The notes under the pieces: model-generated
Seen by the model: only the letters and a program-made list of their open reading frames with translations
Told to the model about the DNA's origin: nothing
Databases searched by the model: none
Shown: in pieces, positions 1-12,189 of the stretch
Layout: every line of letters starts with the position of its first letter
Numbering within the stretch: position 1 is the stretch's first letter
DNA from: Glebionis coronaria
Taxonomy: Eukaryota; Streptophyta; Magnoliopsida; Asterales; Asteraceae
DNA length: 64,000 bases
NCBI GenBank assembly: GCA_025667525.1
Contig: CM046879.1
Span: forward strand, 383,307,039 to 383,371,038
Reading direction: 5' to 3'
Position numbers and translations under genes: made by a program

Positions 1-2378
1 ATGACAATCCGTCAATTTATGGTTTATATTTTATTCTCAAATATTATTAAAAAAACATTATTTTAATGTTATATTATGAACTCACTTATTTTTGGGAAGA
101 AATTTGGATTTACGTCTTGAAGTAGCATCGACTACATCTAAACCGGAGGATTCTACGTTACGTGCTTACGTTTACATACACCGTTTTGGTAACAGTCCGA
201 TATTTCAGGAAATAAATTTATCCGTGAATATTATTTTGGAGTTTTAAATTTGTGTTGGTTCATAAACTCACAAATTTACAAGAAGAAATTAGGACTTACG
301 ATTATGATTTAACGTCCTTTACGACTAAACCGGAAACCTTAGGATTACGTATTTACATTTTCGAACTCCGTTTTTGATGAGACAATTTTTATTAGATTCG
401 TTTTGTGCCGTTGATTCATAATTTATAAAAACGTTTTTCGTAAAACGACCCGAGGGCACGCAAATCGAGGAAACTAGAATCGAGGAGTACCCGTAAATTA
501 GTGGGATGGGACAAGTTTTACACTTGCCCACCCCACTATATGGACGGCTAGAATATCAACACCAACACCCTTAGGTGTCAAATTTTCTTAAACAAGTCTC
601 ACACTTGTCATATAAGCTTAATAAACAAGCTACTTCTACCACTAAACCACAAAACCACCCAAATGAAACCATTTACTTCATTTCCTCCATGCAAAACACT
701 CTCATCTCTCTCTCTACTCCATTATGTCGTCCCATATCATCAAATAAACACCCTCATTTGATCAAATTTAACCATGAAATCATATGTTATTCACATATAT
801 GATGAAGCCCTTTTCAAGCTCTATTGATTGGTGGTGATTTTAACATCCACGGAGAAGATTTGGTGATGTTCAAGGGCTGATTTCTACATGAAGTTTACAA
901 GTATTGGTGGCCATGAAGATTGGTGTTGATCTATCACAAGTTCTTCCATCAAAAATCCAAGCCTTGATGAATACTTACACAATCTTGGTGGTATAAAGAT
1001 TGTTCTTCCCATCCTCTTGTTGTTTTGATTATGTAATCATGTATTTTCTTTCTTATTGTATATGTATATGATGAATATATGATGATAAAAATGTTGTGTG
1101 GGGATCAAGTGTTGATAAATATGATTAAAGAGATGAAAAACCATAGGTAACAAGGTTAAAATCTTGCTTAATGTGATGGTTGTATAAAAACAGTAGGTAA
1201 CCAAATGTTGAACTGATAAAATGGCAAATTGGAATCAATATACAGTAAGTATTAGATGTTATACACATGTGAGAGTTGGCCATGCAATAGAATCATAAAA
1301 ATGAGTGAGATATGATCAAAACAAGTTTAGAGTGCAAATCTACCTATACTGTTTTGGACGAATTTATTAAAATATGTAGAGGTTGATTCATCAGTAGCTA
1401 TGGAATAAAATGAAGCACATATCATGTAGTTTCTGTGATAAAAATTTGAGGTCCTATCTCATTATATAACTCTAGATATGGATATTTTAGTGAACTTAAA
1501 ATTTAGGACTGATTTTGTGAAATTAAAGTTTAATATTATTATATAAGCACTCAAATAAATATACTATAAAATGTGAATTAAAACCCACTAACTTATATAT
1601 TACATTTATAAAAATATGTATAAGGATAAATAAATGGATATTTTATAAAAATGGTAGATTGGTAAGTTTTATAAGTTATATAAACTATATACTAAGTTTT
1701 ACGTCTTTTCAGCTAAAACCGAAAGATTAACGTTTTTGTTAAATAAAACTTAGACGGTTGGACCCGTCTAATGTAAACTTTTATAAACTCACATACTGAT
1801 GTATAAACATATATAACAAGTAAAAACCGATAAAACCCGAGCTTTACAACATATAGACATTAACGGGCCAAAGTAGCCTTAATAGACAATAAACCCGACT
1901 AATTTGGTAAAACACTTATAAACTTATTTATTGGTGATAGGTGTGAAAACACCCATCCTTTTACCACTTATTTCTTGCTAAAACAAGACCAAAACGCGTA
2001 TTTAATGTCATTTTTTTGGAATTATGCGTGGTTTGTGTGTTTGTTATGTTTTCAGAGCCAACCGGATAAATATTGAAGCAAACATGGGATTGCACGGGTT
2101 TTATCGAAGAAAAAGACGAAAAGACGAAGTCTATAGTCCAAGAGATGCAAAAGATTTGAAGTCAATGGGCCTATTTGAAGATTTATCGAAGAAAAGGACC
2201 AAAGATGGAAGATTTACATATGTCGAAGAACTCAAGTCTATTAAACGAAGAAATTAAAAGACGAGTTGAATTTATTCGTCGACAAATCCCGAATCAGAAT
2301 CGAAAACGTCAACTTTACTAAAAAGACGAGAAGACGAAAAGAAAGAAGAAAGCCCACTCACCAACCAAAGACAATGCC

Positions 2379-2386
2379 TATAAATA
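2379..2386 (+). promoter_or_regulatory. TATA box of the Athila-type solo LTR
   Basis: TATAAATA lies about 445 bp inside the LTR. The related LTR at 60958-62562 has TATATAA at the equivalent place (61404-61410). It would place the transcription start before the TTCCG array, so the array would be in the RNA. Confidence 0.6.
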
Positions 2387-2793
2387 GGACCTCCCTTCAC
2401 ACATTACAACTAGTTTTATTTTCCCAGTTCTTCCTTTTATTTCGTAGGTAACCAACACCATTAAGGTGTTGGTGATTTTTCATTTTTGTTGATTCATAAA
2501 TCTTGTAAGTTTTAATATTCTCTTTTGTTTACTTAACCTTAATCAATCAATATCATCTTCCATTTAATCTTGTTCATCTTTCTCTTTTTGATTCAAAGTC
2601 TCAAGTTTCTATTTGGTTGATTTTAATCTTTAAAAGTAAGTGGGTTTTGTGTTTTTATTGTTTTGGTTTGATGTTTATGATTAGTAGATGATTAGTGGTT
2701 AAATTGGTTTAAGTTTTGGTTAAAAACTTGGTTGATTTTGATTAAATTCGTAGCTTTTTTATCTCCCTGTTCTTCGCATATTCAGTTACCCAG

Positions 2794-3303
2794 ATTCCGA
2801 ATGAAGTCAATTTATTCCGGATGAAGGTGTGAGTTGAAAACATTCCGAATGAAGCTGTTGATTTAAATATTCTGAATCAGTGCAAGTATTCCGAACGAAG
2901 GTTTCATTCAAATTATTCCGAATAAGTGTGTTCATCCGGAATAATAAATATTCCGGATGAGTAGTAATATTCCGAATCAAAGTTTATAAAAATATTCCGA
3001 ATCAGTTTTTTTTAAATGTTCCGAATGAAGGTTTTTTTGATTAAATTATTTCGAGTCAATTTTTTATTCCGGATGAATCAAAATGTTCCGAATCACCAAA
3101 TATTCCGGATGAGTCAAAATGTTCCGAATCAAAGTTTTGTCAGATTATTCCGAATGAGCAATTTTCAGTTATTCCGAATCAAGGTTGTTCCGAATCAAGG
3201 TTTTCTCAAGATTATTCCGAACCAGTTTTATTCCGCATGAAGCATATGTTCCGAATAAAGGTTTCTGTTTAGTATATTCCGGATCAAGCATAAACATTCC
3301 GAA
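2794..3303 (+). repeat. Interspersed TTCCG(A/G)AT array in the LTR
   Basis: The motif TTCCGAATGA, with variants TTCCGGATGA and TTCCGAATCA, occurs 21 times in about 510 bp, separated by irregular AT-rich spacers of about 8-35 bp. The sister LTR carries 28 copies at 61849-62298 with different spacers and different variant frequencies. The spacing is too irregular for a simple tandem repeat. ORFs through the array are repetitive artefacts. Confidence 0.9.
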
Positions 3304-5052
3304 TCAGTGACTTTTTCTGAGTTTAGGTATTTAACTGTTTTATTTTAATTCAAGTTTTATTTTTATTAATTGTTTTTAATTAATTGCTTTTGGTTTATCT
3401 TTATTTACTTCACGCATTTACCTTTTTAGTAGAACATAAAACCAAACCCCTTTTTAGTAACCATGAACAACTATTCCACTTTAAACCATGATCGATTCGA
3501 GAAGATACCGAGAACTAAATTGAACCCATTCAAAAATCTTTGTATCAATTGGGCTTAACCCATTTGGGCCCAACATATAAACTATAATACTGATAATAAA
3601 AGTATAATTGGGCAAATGAATAGTATTGGGTTTGTAATAGGCCCATTGGGCTTCAAAATGTAAACAAGTTGAACTAGTGTAACTAGTCTTGAAAATTACC
3701 AACATATAAACACTATAATGAATGAGTAAAGATGTATAAACCCACTTGATCATCATCATATATATAAAATCATCATATGTATACATGATTGTTATTTTTA
3801 TAAAGTCATTGGACAAGAGTCTAAGACGAGTATTATTTGTCTAGGTTTCCGTGATTGAAGCACGTACCATACATCCGAATTGCCAATAACCGCCTTTCCC
3901 AATCAACGTGAGTTCATAGCCTCGCACTCTTTTAAATGTTTTTATGAAATGTTTTATAAACCCGCGAGGGAGATAACATGTTAGTTTTTATGAAATAGGA
4001 CACTAGTTGTCCCGATTGTTTGTTTATTGATTTGGACCCGAACGATTGTATGACCCGATGAATGATTAAATGACCCGATAGATGAAGTGGATTATTAAAG
4101 TTAGGTTATGTCACTAAAAGTCCCATTAGCATGAATTGTGAACTACCGGGATTTGGTAGACGCTTATGCATATAATAGTACTATTTGGGGACGATCACCC
4201 CAGTTCGCGCCTTGACGGTTGATCCCCGTCATGCCACATTGATTGGTAAGCGAATTTATGTATGAGAAGATTTACACAAGCGTGATTATTGTGACGACAC
4301 GCTAATTTAGATGGGCAAATGATTGTCGGGTTAGCTACCCGTTGTTGGTTATAGTAAGGTAACAATGTCATGCGGCTTATAATAATCCAATTAACGAAAT
4401 ACTGCTTTATGCATTGAATTACGATACATTGCCTGACTAGCAATACAGGGTCTTATCATTGATATTATGTTCGTGTTTTGGTTTTATATAACCATATTCA
4501 TATAACGGTTTTTATTTAATCTATACAACGTTATAAAACGTTTTGTATGATGTTTTTAACGACAATGGTTCGTATAATGATTTTGAAGGCGAAAGCCTAT
4601 ATTATGATTTTTTTATAAGGATTTGTATAATATGACTTTGGCTATTTTATGGCCTATTACAAAGACTTGTACAAAATGATTTTCGGTAATAATTTTATAC
4701 CGATGTTATATTGATGGATTTAATTAAAACTCTATGAATTCACTCGGCGTTTTCGCTGACCTTTTCTTTTAACATGTTTTGTCTTAGGTACTTGAAGGTA
4801 ATTCTCGGGAAGATAACAAGAATTCATGGCCCGCACTTAAATAACAAATTTCCATTCAAATATTTTGTAAAATTGTATGAAATGACTATGACTTGGGACC
4901 TATGTAAATCTGATATTTATGAATGGAAAAGCTTTATTATTAAACGACGTGATTTTTAAGCGTTGTCTATGATGTGAGTAATGTACTATCCCGTAACACC
5001 AATGAGTCTTCCGCTGTATTGAATTGTATAAATTTGGGGGTGTTACAATTGC

Positions 5053-5502
5053 CCTAGGAACAAAACTTTTGGTAGAGTTATTATTAATATGTTTAACTAC
5101 CCTTGTGTGATCAAACTTAGGTTTGTCATTTTTAAGTTTCTGATTCCTATAAACTTGTGCATTTTTTCCATTACTCTTTTTCATGACCCTTTGTGTAGCC
5201 TTTTGTTTCATAATTTTATCTTCATGTAATGTACAATATTTGATAAAATGACTTAGACTACCACAAACATAACATCCTTTTCTTCTTAAAGAAGACCCAA
5301 AAGGTTGTTTTGACTTTACTTTCTCAAAACCTAGCCCATCCCTTTTGGCTTTATTATGTTTTACATTGTTTTCCAATATCTTGCCAGGAGTTTTTACCTG
5401 CTTGAGAGCAGAACTAGTCTTAGATTCCTCATAAACAAAGTTGTTCATCAAAGGTGGATAAACAATATTTTTGGTCACAACAGTCTTTTCTTGGGACAAA
5501 GT
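5053..5502 (-). pseudogene. Copia2 gag-pol fragment with a zinc knuckle (post-gag spacer)
   Basis: The minus strand is open and encodes a lysine/asparagine-rich segment with a canonical CX2CX4HX4C knuckle (CYVCGSLSHFIKYC). This resembles the second zinc knuckle found after gag in long-spacer plant copia polyproteins. The fragment lies between the right target duplication of solo LTR A and the left target duplication of solo LTR B. It is the downstream continuation of the Copia2 coding strand at 17735-18352: removing LTR B and Copia1 with one copy of each target duplication leaves an uninterrupted reading frame across both former junctions. The longer predicted ORF, which extends into LTR sequence at both ends, is an artefact. 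Confidence 0.8.
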
Positions 5503-5507
5503 ACTAG

Positions 5508-8500
5508 TGTGACAATCTAACATTTTCAGGTAGTGAATTATTTTCTCGTATAATATTTTGAAACTTATTTTTGTATTGGTTGATGAACTCACAATTTACG
5601 GATTTAAATTTGGGCTTACGTGCATAATTTAGCGTCCTTTACGACTAAACCGGAAACCTTAGGATTACGTATTTACGTTTTTGAACTCTGTTTTTTATGA
5701 GACAATTTTTATTGGATTCGTTTTGTACCGTTGATTCATAATTTATAAAAACGTTTTTAGTGAAACGACCCGAGGGCACGCAAATCGAGGAAACTAGAAT
5801 CGAGGAATACCGGTAGATTAGTGAGGTGGGACAAAATACATTATCCCACCCCACTAGCACACATGGGACGGCACACATGACACCACATCAAGGATGTGGC
5901 ATCATGTTAGCTTACAACTTACAAGTGTAAGTTAAGCTTACACTTTAAGCTTCCACTAACTCAAAACCATCAAACATAAACACATACCATCATTCCACTC
6001 ATGCAAACCAACTCAATTCTCTCTCAAAACCACCACCATTGTCGTCCACTTTGAAGAACAAACACCCCTTTTTGATCTTTTCTAGCCACAAAATACTTGT
6101 TATCTAGCTCTATCATGGAGTTACCTTAAAGCCTTGATCATTTGGTGGCCATTTTAACAACAAAGGAGGTGATTTGCTTGTGTCCTAGGGCTGATTTCTC
6201 AACTTATGTTCTTGGTGTTTGATGATCTTGGAGTTACTTTTGGTGTTCATCAAGTTCTTGTCTTCCAAAAACAAGATATACTCTTGGTTGGTAAAGAAGA
6301 TCATCCTCTCCATTTTCTCTTGTTATTTTTGTAAAGAACAAATGTATTTTATTTCTTGTTGTATATGTATATGATGAATATATGATGATAAAAATGTTGT
6401 GTGGGGATCAAGTGTTGATAAATATGCTTAAAAAGGTTAATAACCATAAGAAACAAGGCTAAAATCATGATTAATTTGTTGGCTGTATAAAAATAGTATG
6501 TAACTAAAACTTGAACTGATAAAATTGCATGGTAGAATCCATTTACAGTAAGTACAAGATGTTATACACATGTGAGAGTTGGCCATGCAATGGAATCATT
6601 ATAATGAGTGAGATATGATCAAAACAAGATGAGTGTGCTAATCTGAATAAGCTGTTTTGTAGGGACTGTTAAGCATAGATAAACTTAAAATGAGCAGTAG
6701 CTATAACTAAGTTAAATGTAGCACATAATATGAAGATCATGCCATTCAAGAATGAGCTTCTAATTCATTGTAGAACTCTAGATATGATAAAAATGGTGAA
6801 GATGAAAATAAAAATCAGATTTTGAAAATTAATGTTTATTACTATTATATAAGCACTCAAAATTATATTGTATAAAATGTGAAATTAAAACCCACTAACT
6901 TATGAATTTTATTTATATAAATATGTAAAAGGTTAAATAAATGGATAAATTATAAAAATGGTAGTGGAATAATACTTATAAGTAATAAAAACTATAAACT
7001 TGATTTTTACGACTTTTTCGGCTATTACCGTAAAATTAACGTTTTTCGCCAATTAAAACTTAGACGATCAAACCCGTCTAATGTAAAGTTTTTTTAAAAG
7101 TCATATACTGATATATATATAAGTATCTAATACAAGTAAAAACTGATAAAACCCGAACTATAGGACATACGGACATTGACGAGCTAGGTAAACATATTGG
7201 ACTAATAATTGGACTAAAATAAGTTAAATACTTATAAAAAGTACTTATTGGGCTTAACCCATTTGGGCCTAACATGTAAAGTCTGAATACTGATAATATA
7301 AGTATAAAATGGATTAAAATAAGTTAAAGAACTTATAATAAGCTTATTGAACTTAAAATATGTAAATAGGTAAAACTAGTAAACTAGTAAACTAGTAAAA
7401 AGTTACTAAAACGTAAACACTAAAATGAGTAAACAAGGATATATAAACCCACTTGATCATCATCATATGTACAAAATCATCATATGTATATTGTTATTTT
7501 GATAAAAGTCATTGGACAAAGTCTAAGACCGATTATTATTTATATAGGTTTCCGTGACCGAAGCACGCCCGTAGCCGATAATCCGCCTTTCATTATCAAC
7601 GTGAGTTCATAGCCTCGCACTCTTTTAAATGTTTTATAAAATGATTTGTAAACCCGCGAGGGAGATAACATGCTAGATTTTTGAGAAAAATAGAACACAA
7701 GTAGTCCCGATGGTATGCTTAATGATATGGACCCGAATGATGCTATGACCCTATAAACGAGACAAAAAGGATTATTAGTAGTTGGGTTATGTCACTTAAA
7801 CTCCCATTAGCATGAATTGTGAACTACCGGGATTTGGTAGACGCTTATGCATTTGATAGTACTATTTGGGGACGATCACCCCAGTTCGCGCCTTGACGGT
7901 TGATCCCCGTCGTACCACATTGATTGGTAAGCGAATTTATGTATGAGAAGATTCCATAGCGTGATTTTTGTGACGACACGCTAACTTAGATGGGAAAATT
8001 GTTTGTCGGGTTCGCGACCCGCTGTTTTCATAGTAAGGTAACAATGTCATGCGGCTAATAATAATCCTAAAATGTATCCTATACATAATGTAATCCAATA
8101 ACGACGCTAATAACGATGAATATATTACCTAATATGGTAATATTGAGGCTACGGTCTCATGGACGGTTTAAGATGTATGCTTGATTTATATATTGCCTGA
8201 CTAGCAATACGTGGACTTACTCCCGATATTATACTTGTGTTCTGATTTTAACGATTGTTTTATATAACGGTTTTATTAAACTCTATGAATTCACTCGGCA
8301 TTCGCTGATATGATTTTTGCATGTTTTTATCTCAGGTGCTTGAAGGTAATCCGGATGGAGATCGACTCTGATGGCCCACATAATATTAAAAATGTTCATT
8401 CGATCTATGTTTTGTAAACATAATGACCTGTATAATTTGGGACCTGTTGTACACTTTAAAACTTTTTATCGAATGAATGTATGTTGAACCTTGTACAACC

Positions 8501-8597
8501 ATTTTTATGTGTTATCTATGATTGGAGTTATTGTGCTATCCCGTAACACTCTGAAAGACCCTTCCGCTGTACCGATACGAAAATTGAGAGTGTTACA
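5508..8597 (+). repeat. Solo LTR B of the same gypsy family as solo LTR A
   Basis: It starts TGTGACAATC and ends GTGTTACA, and is flanked by ACTAG at 5503-5507 and 8598-8602. It is 3090 bp and uninterrupted. No PBS or polypurine tract is adjacent. It inserted in the spacer coding region of minus-strand Copia2. A and B have different target duplications and are separated by about 460 bp of Copia2 coding sequence, so they are independent insertions, not the two LTRs of one element. Apart from this LTR nothing coding is seen in the 3.1 kb. Confidence 0.9.
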
Positions 8598-8615
8598 ACT
8601 AGAGTTTAAGGTATT
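8598..8615 (-). pseudogene. 18-bp sliver of Copia2 between two insertions
   Basis: These bases contain the right target duplication of LTR B (ACTAG, 8598-8602) and the left target duplication of Copia1 (GTATT, 8611-8615). Read on the minus strand they join the Copia2 frame at 17735 to that at 5502, so two elements inserted only 8 bp apart in the Copia2 spacer. Confidence 0.8.
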
Positions 8616-9018
8616 TGTTAATGCAATTATGCCTAAAAACGTCACTTGCATTTTTCGATCTCGCTTAGTTTTGATTACGACAATATGTAAAAACAAGCAT
8701 TTACGAAAACAACGAAAAACGAATTCTTGAGTTCAAGTATTTTTCATTTTACCCATTTTCACTTAAGGTATGAACAAACAAGTACTAACCTTAATCAAGT
8801 GATCAAGTGATTTAATCTTTTCTTAAAACTCACTTTTTATTAAGTATGACAAGTTTTTATTATACTTTCTTTTTAAGAAAATGTTTTATTAAATTAATTA
8901 TTTGAAAATTTGAAAATGGCATATTCTTATTTGATTAGGAATATTCTATCAGGATATTTTTAATCCAGATAAGACCTCCACCACTAAAGGACAAAAAAGG
9001 GAGCGGAGTCTACGAGGC

Positions 9019-9084
9019 GGTTCCTTAGTGCCTACGCGGTTCTTTATTGATAAGGAACCGCTGGCTGAGATAAGGAACCGCGGG
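9019..9084 (+). repeat. GCGGTTCC palindromic module, LTR copy
   Basis: Two forward (GCGGTTCCTTA, GCGGTTCTTTA) and two reverse (ATAAGGAACCGC) motifs fall within about 66 bp, giving several possible stems. It lies directly upstream of the LTR TATA box. Related modules occur inside gag (11411-11459), in the 3' region (15464-15527) and in the 3' LTR (16910-16974). Confidence 0.85.
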
Positions 9085-9110
9085 TAGATATATCCGTTGG
9101 CCTCTTGTCC

Positions 9111-9117
9111 TATAAAT
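9111..9117 (+). promoter_or_regulatory. TATA box of the Copia1 5' LTR
   Basis: TATAAAT lies 27 bp after the GCGGTTCC module. The same box is kept in the 3' LTR near 17002. It is the expected start site for the genomic RNA of the element. Confidence 0.6.
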
Positions 9118-9843
9118 TATGGACCATTCTCACCTTTTCAATTCACCTCTTTTACACATCTATTTCCAGATTCAAACATTCTTCTTTAATCACTCAAATC
9201 TTTGATAATTTGTTTGATTACTACTTGTTTAAGAAGTGAATCTTTTTCTTCCATCCCTTCCTCTCCAAGTTCAAAGAGAAGAACACTATCCTTGTGAAGT
9301 GTTAAGTCCACCACCAAAGATCCATTGAAGATCTAATTTTATACATTTGTTGTTGTGTCATTGTTGTGAAGATCCAAGTAGTTGTGTCTATTTGGAAGTT
9401 GTGTATGTACTAAGTATAGTTGGGTAGATTGGTCCTAGCTACGATTAGGGCTCGACTTTTAGCTTAGAGTCGGAAATTGGTTAAGCGACGTGTACGGTTT
9501 TATCCACCATAAGGAGCTTGTTTTGTAGTGAACTCTCGAGTAAGGAGTACTCGAGGAGTGGAGTAGGAACAAGGAGTGAGCTTCGTTGCCGAACCACTAT
9601 AAATCCTTGGTGTTCGGTTTGATCTTTCTTTACCCTTAACTCTTTACATTCTTTATTCTTTGTGCATAAAATTTTGTTAGTATTAGTTTAGTCACACTAT
9701 CATTTTTCATATTGTGCATAAGAAGATTTCACATACTTCCTCAAGCCTAAGTTTTTGAAAAAGGATTTTTTGGAAAACCATCTTTTAACAAGTAAATATA
9801 AGAAACTATTCAACCCCCCCCCCCCCCTTCTAGTATCTACAAT

Positions 9844-9855
9844 TGGTTTCAGAGC
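9844..9855 (+). other. Primer binding site of Copia1 (initiator tRNA-Met type)
   Basis: TGGTTTCAGAGC lies two bases after the 5' LTR. It differs by one base from TGGTATCAGAGC, the usual plant copia site complementary to the 3' end of initiator tRNA-Met. Confidence 0.85.
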
Positions 9856-9909
9856 GAGGTTGCTCAAGAATTTTTAAAGTATATTGTATTTTAAAACTTG
9901 AATCGTTCT

Positions 9910-11948
9910 ATGGATTCCAACAAATACCTAGAAGGGAAATCTATGCAAAGACCACCACTTTTTGAAACCGATAGTTTTATTTATTGGAAAAATAGATTTG
10001 AAACTTATGTGAAATCAAAAGATTTAGATCTTTGGCATGTTATTACCAATGGTGATTTTTTTACCTTATCAATTTAATGAAGTTTCTAAAACAAAAGAGT
10101 TGGTCACTTTTGACAAAGCTAACGACGACACTAAAAAGAAACTTTCAAAAAATAATGAGGCTAAAATGGTGATTTATAATGCTTTACCTAAGAAAGAGTA
10201 TGAAAGGATTTTTATGTGTGAAACCGCTAAAGATATTTGGAACACTCTTTTAGTAACCCACCAAGGTAATAGCCAAGTCAAAGAAAGCAAAATCGATCTT
10301 CTTGTCCAACAATATGAACAATTTGTCATCTTAGAAGATGAAAGTATTAATAGTGCGTTTGCTAGGTTTAACACCATTATTACTAGTCTAAAAGCACTTG
10401 ATGAAGGTTTTTCTAGCAAGAACAATGTTAGGAAGTTTCTAAGGGCCTTACATCCAAAGTGGAGAGCAAAAGTCACGGCGATTGAAGAATCGAAAGATCT
10501 CTCAACCTTATCACTCGATGAACTCATAGGCAACTTAAAGGTTCATGAGATGATAATTTTGATGGACTCGGAATTAGTGAAAACCAAGAGTGAAAGGAAA
10601 TCTCTTGCACTTAAAGCCAAAAAGGCACAAAGTGACCATGATAGTTCCTCAGATAGCGATGACGAAGAGTATGCATTGGCGGTGAGGAGATTTCAAGAAG
10701 TTCTTCAAGAGACGAGGTCAACACGTGAGACAACCCAACAATGACAAGAAACCATTCTCAAAGAATCGGTTTGTCAAGAATGAAAAAGGTGATAGGAATT
10801 GCTTTAGATGTGGTGATCCAAATCACTTCATTGGTGATTGTCCAAAACCTTCTCGCGATAAGAATCACACGAAGTTCGTTAGTGGGTCTTGGAGCGATAG
10901 CGGTGAAGATGATGATGACAACCCCAAAGAAGAGAAATGTCTTATGGCTCATACTTCTAAAGAGGTACATTCTGAAACCGAATATTATAGCAATAGCTCC
11001 ACTTTTGATGATATTGAATTTGAAGGCAAATATGATAGTTTACACAAACTTAGCCTTAAATTCATAGAAAAGAACAAAACCTTAAAATCAACCAAAACTA
11101 AGCTAGAAAATGAGATCAATGAACTTAGGGAGAAATTGGCAAAACTTGAGAAAAATAAAGAAGTTGATTTAGGTTTCTTAAGTTGTGAGAAACTTAGATT
11201 AGAGAATGAAGATCTTAAGAGCACCTCCATTAAATTGGAAAAGTTCATGAGAGGTACTAGTGCTCTTGATGATATGTTAAACAAACAAGTTCATTCGAAG
11301 GAAAGACTTGGTGTAGGTTTTAACTCAAATGAAACTTCAACTAGTGAACCTAAACAAGTCAGATTTTCACAAAAATCACCAACTGTACGCGGTCCCAGAC
11401 TGTATGGGGCGGTTCCTTATCACTATGGAACCGCCGCCATAGATAAGGTACCGCGGCCAGAACAAGATTTTTGTGAAAATCATGAACTTTCTAAAAATTC
11501 AAAATCAGGTGAAAAACCAAAGCATCTTATTGTTAATAAGGTAAAATTACCCATACTTGACGACAATGTCGTTGATAAGTTCTGCAAGCCATTAAGTAAA
11601 CCTCTCATGGGAAATAAAAGTTTATCAAGACCATCTTCTACTCCACCAAGAGTATGGAAAGAGTCTAAGCCTAGAAGTAGAACGACAACGCCTAAAAGAG
11701 ATAATCAAAACAATTCACGATCTAGAAGTAAGACCCCAACACCTAGAAGGAATGACCACAACTCTAAACCAAGATCAAATACACCTAGGAGAAATAATGA
11801 ACAACAAAATGGTTATATGAATTACTATCCTCCTCCATTTTGTTCTCCATGGGGAACCCCTCCTTCATTCATGTATCCCAACCAAATGCAAGGAATGTTT
11901 AGAACTAACAATTTTAGACCCATGAGATACTGGGGACCAAATGTTTGA
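9910..11948 (+). pseudogene. Copia1 gag (UBN2-type capsid, zinc knuckle, basic tail), frameshifted
   Basis: Gag forms the particle and packages RNA. The start ATG at 9910 opens a frame beginning MDSNKYLEGK that breaks near 10060. It continues one frame over (10037-10744) through the capsid-like region with motifs such as [19 protein letters not shown], then shifts again near 10730. The last part (10725-11948) holds the knuckle CFRCGDPNHFIGDCP, a coiled-coil stretch at about 11050-11280 and an Arg/Ser/Pro-rich basic tail at about 11620-11800. A GCGGTTCC module is embedded at 11411-11459 and is translated within this frame. The family normally has one continuous gag-pol, so this is a pseudogene with at least two frameshifts. 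Confidence 0.9.
11411..11459 (+). repeat. GCGGTTCC palindromic module inside gag
   Basis: The gag frame here contains GCGGTTCCTTATCAC, then GGAACCGCC, then GATAAGGTACCGCGG. This arrangement parallels the LTR module at 9019-9084. The frame stays open across it, adding a short Gly/Pro/Tyr-containing peptide. Confidence 0.75.
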
Positions 11949-11974
11949 TCTTGTGTGTTGTTACCTAGATATGC

Positions 11975-12184
11975 TTGGGAATTGATTTGGAGCCCGACGA
12001 GTGGATTAAGGATAGTGGATGTTCTAAACACATGGCGGGTAATCGAAGTTTGTTCTCGCACTACAAAGCATATGATGGAGGTAACATCACATTCGCTAGT
12101 AGCCTACGTGGTAATATCATTGGCAAAGGTACGGTTTCTCTTGACTCCATGACCATTGAAAATGTTGAGCACGTATCAACTTAG
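11975..12184 (+). pseudogene. Copia1 protease domain remnant
   Basis: A 69-residue open stretch holds the copia aspartic protease signature DSGCSKHM followed by FSHYKAYDGGNITF. The protease cleaves the polyprotein. It is separated from gag by a stop and frame change at 11948-11975, and ends at a frameshift at 12182, after which the frame resumes from about 12190. Confidence 0.85.
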
Positions 12185-12189
12185 GGTTT

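Larger units (their letters stand above)
1935..3547 (+). mobile_element. Solo LTR of an Athila/Tat-type Ty3/gypsy element, nested in solo LTR A
   Basis: The block starts TGATAGGTGTG and ends TATCA, so its termini form the short inverted repeat TGATA/TATCA. It is bracketed by perfect 5-bp target duplications, ATTGG at 1930-1934 and 3548-3552. Removing it joins solo LTR A in register with the uninterrupted LTR B near 7240-7260. It is 1613 bp and matches the 5' LTR at 60958-62562 (1605 bp), which is followed by a primer site and gag. With no internal sequence on either side, this copy is solo. It contains a TATA box at 2379-2386 and a long interspersed TTCCG motif array. Confidence 0.93.
1..5047 (+). 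repeat. Solo LTR A of a large Ty3/gypsy family, split by a nested solo LTR
   Basis: This block aligns along its length with 5508-8597 (solo LTR B). The shared landmarks include the stretch at about 310-540 against 5630-5880, the region at about 3840-4450 against 7550-8210, and the 3' end GGGTGTTACA. It ends at 5047, and the next five bases (ATTGC) would be one copy of the target duplication. The other copy lies upstream of the window, because the B start TGTGACAATC matches bases 1-9 here, so the true left end is at or one or two bases before base 1. No primer site, polypurine tract or gag-pol adjoins it, so it is a solo LTR left by LTR-LTR recombination. Relative to B it carries an extra partial tandem copy near 90-300. 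Small ORFs inside are chance ORFs. Without the nested element it is about 3.4 kb. Plus orientation is inferred from the 3' end, which resembles the chromovirus LTR end. Confidence 0.75.
8616..9841 (+). repeat. 5' LTR of Copia1
   Basis: It begins TGTTAATGC and ends TCTACA. A GCGGTTCC/GGAACCGC module lies at 9019-9084, a TATA box at 9111, and a 14-base C run near 9814-9827 (11 bases in the 3' LTR). Many small substitutions separate it from the 3' copy. Confidence 0.95.

Noticed and set aside
3016..3240. ORF encoding repeated RM/NQN residues, and similar ORFs at 61723-62205
   Set aside because: They only translate the TTCCG array in the LTR; repeat unit and spacing explain them.
1..8597. LTR A and LTR B as the two LTRs of one element
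   Set aside because: They have different flanking target duplications (ATTGC beside A, ACTAG around B) and the 460 bp between them is coding sequence of minus-strand Copia2 without primer site or polypurine tract.
9814..9827. C run as a functional tract
   Set aside because: It differs in length between the two LTRs (14 and 11) and behaves as a homopolymer prone to slippage or sequencing error.
10174..11284. Minus-strand ORFs over Copia1 gag
   Set aside because: Shadows of the gag reading frame without family resemblance.
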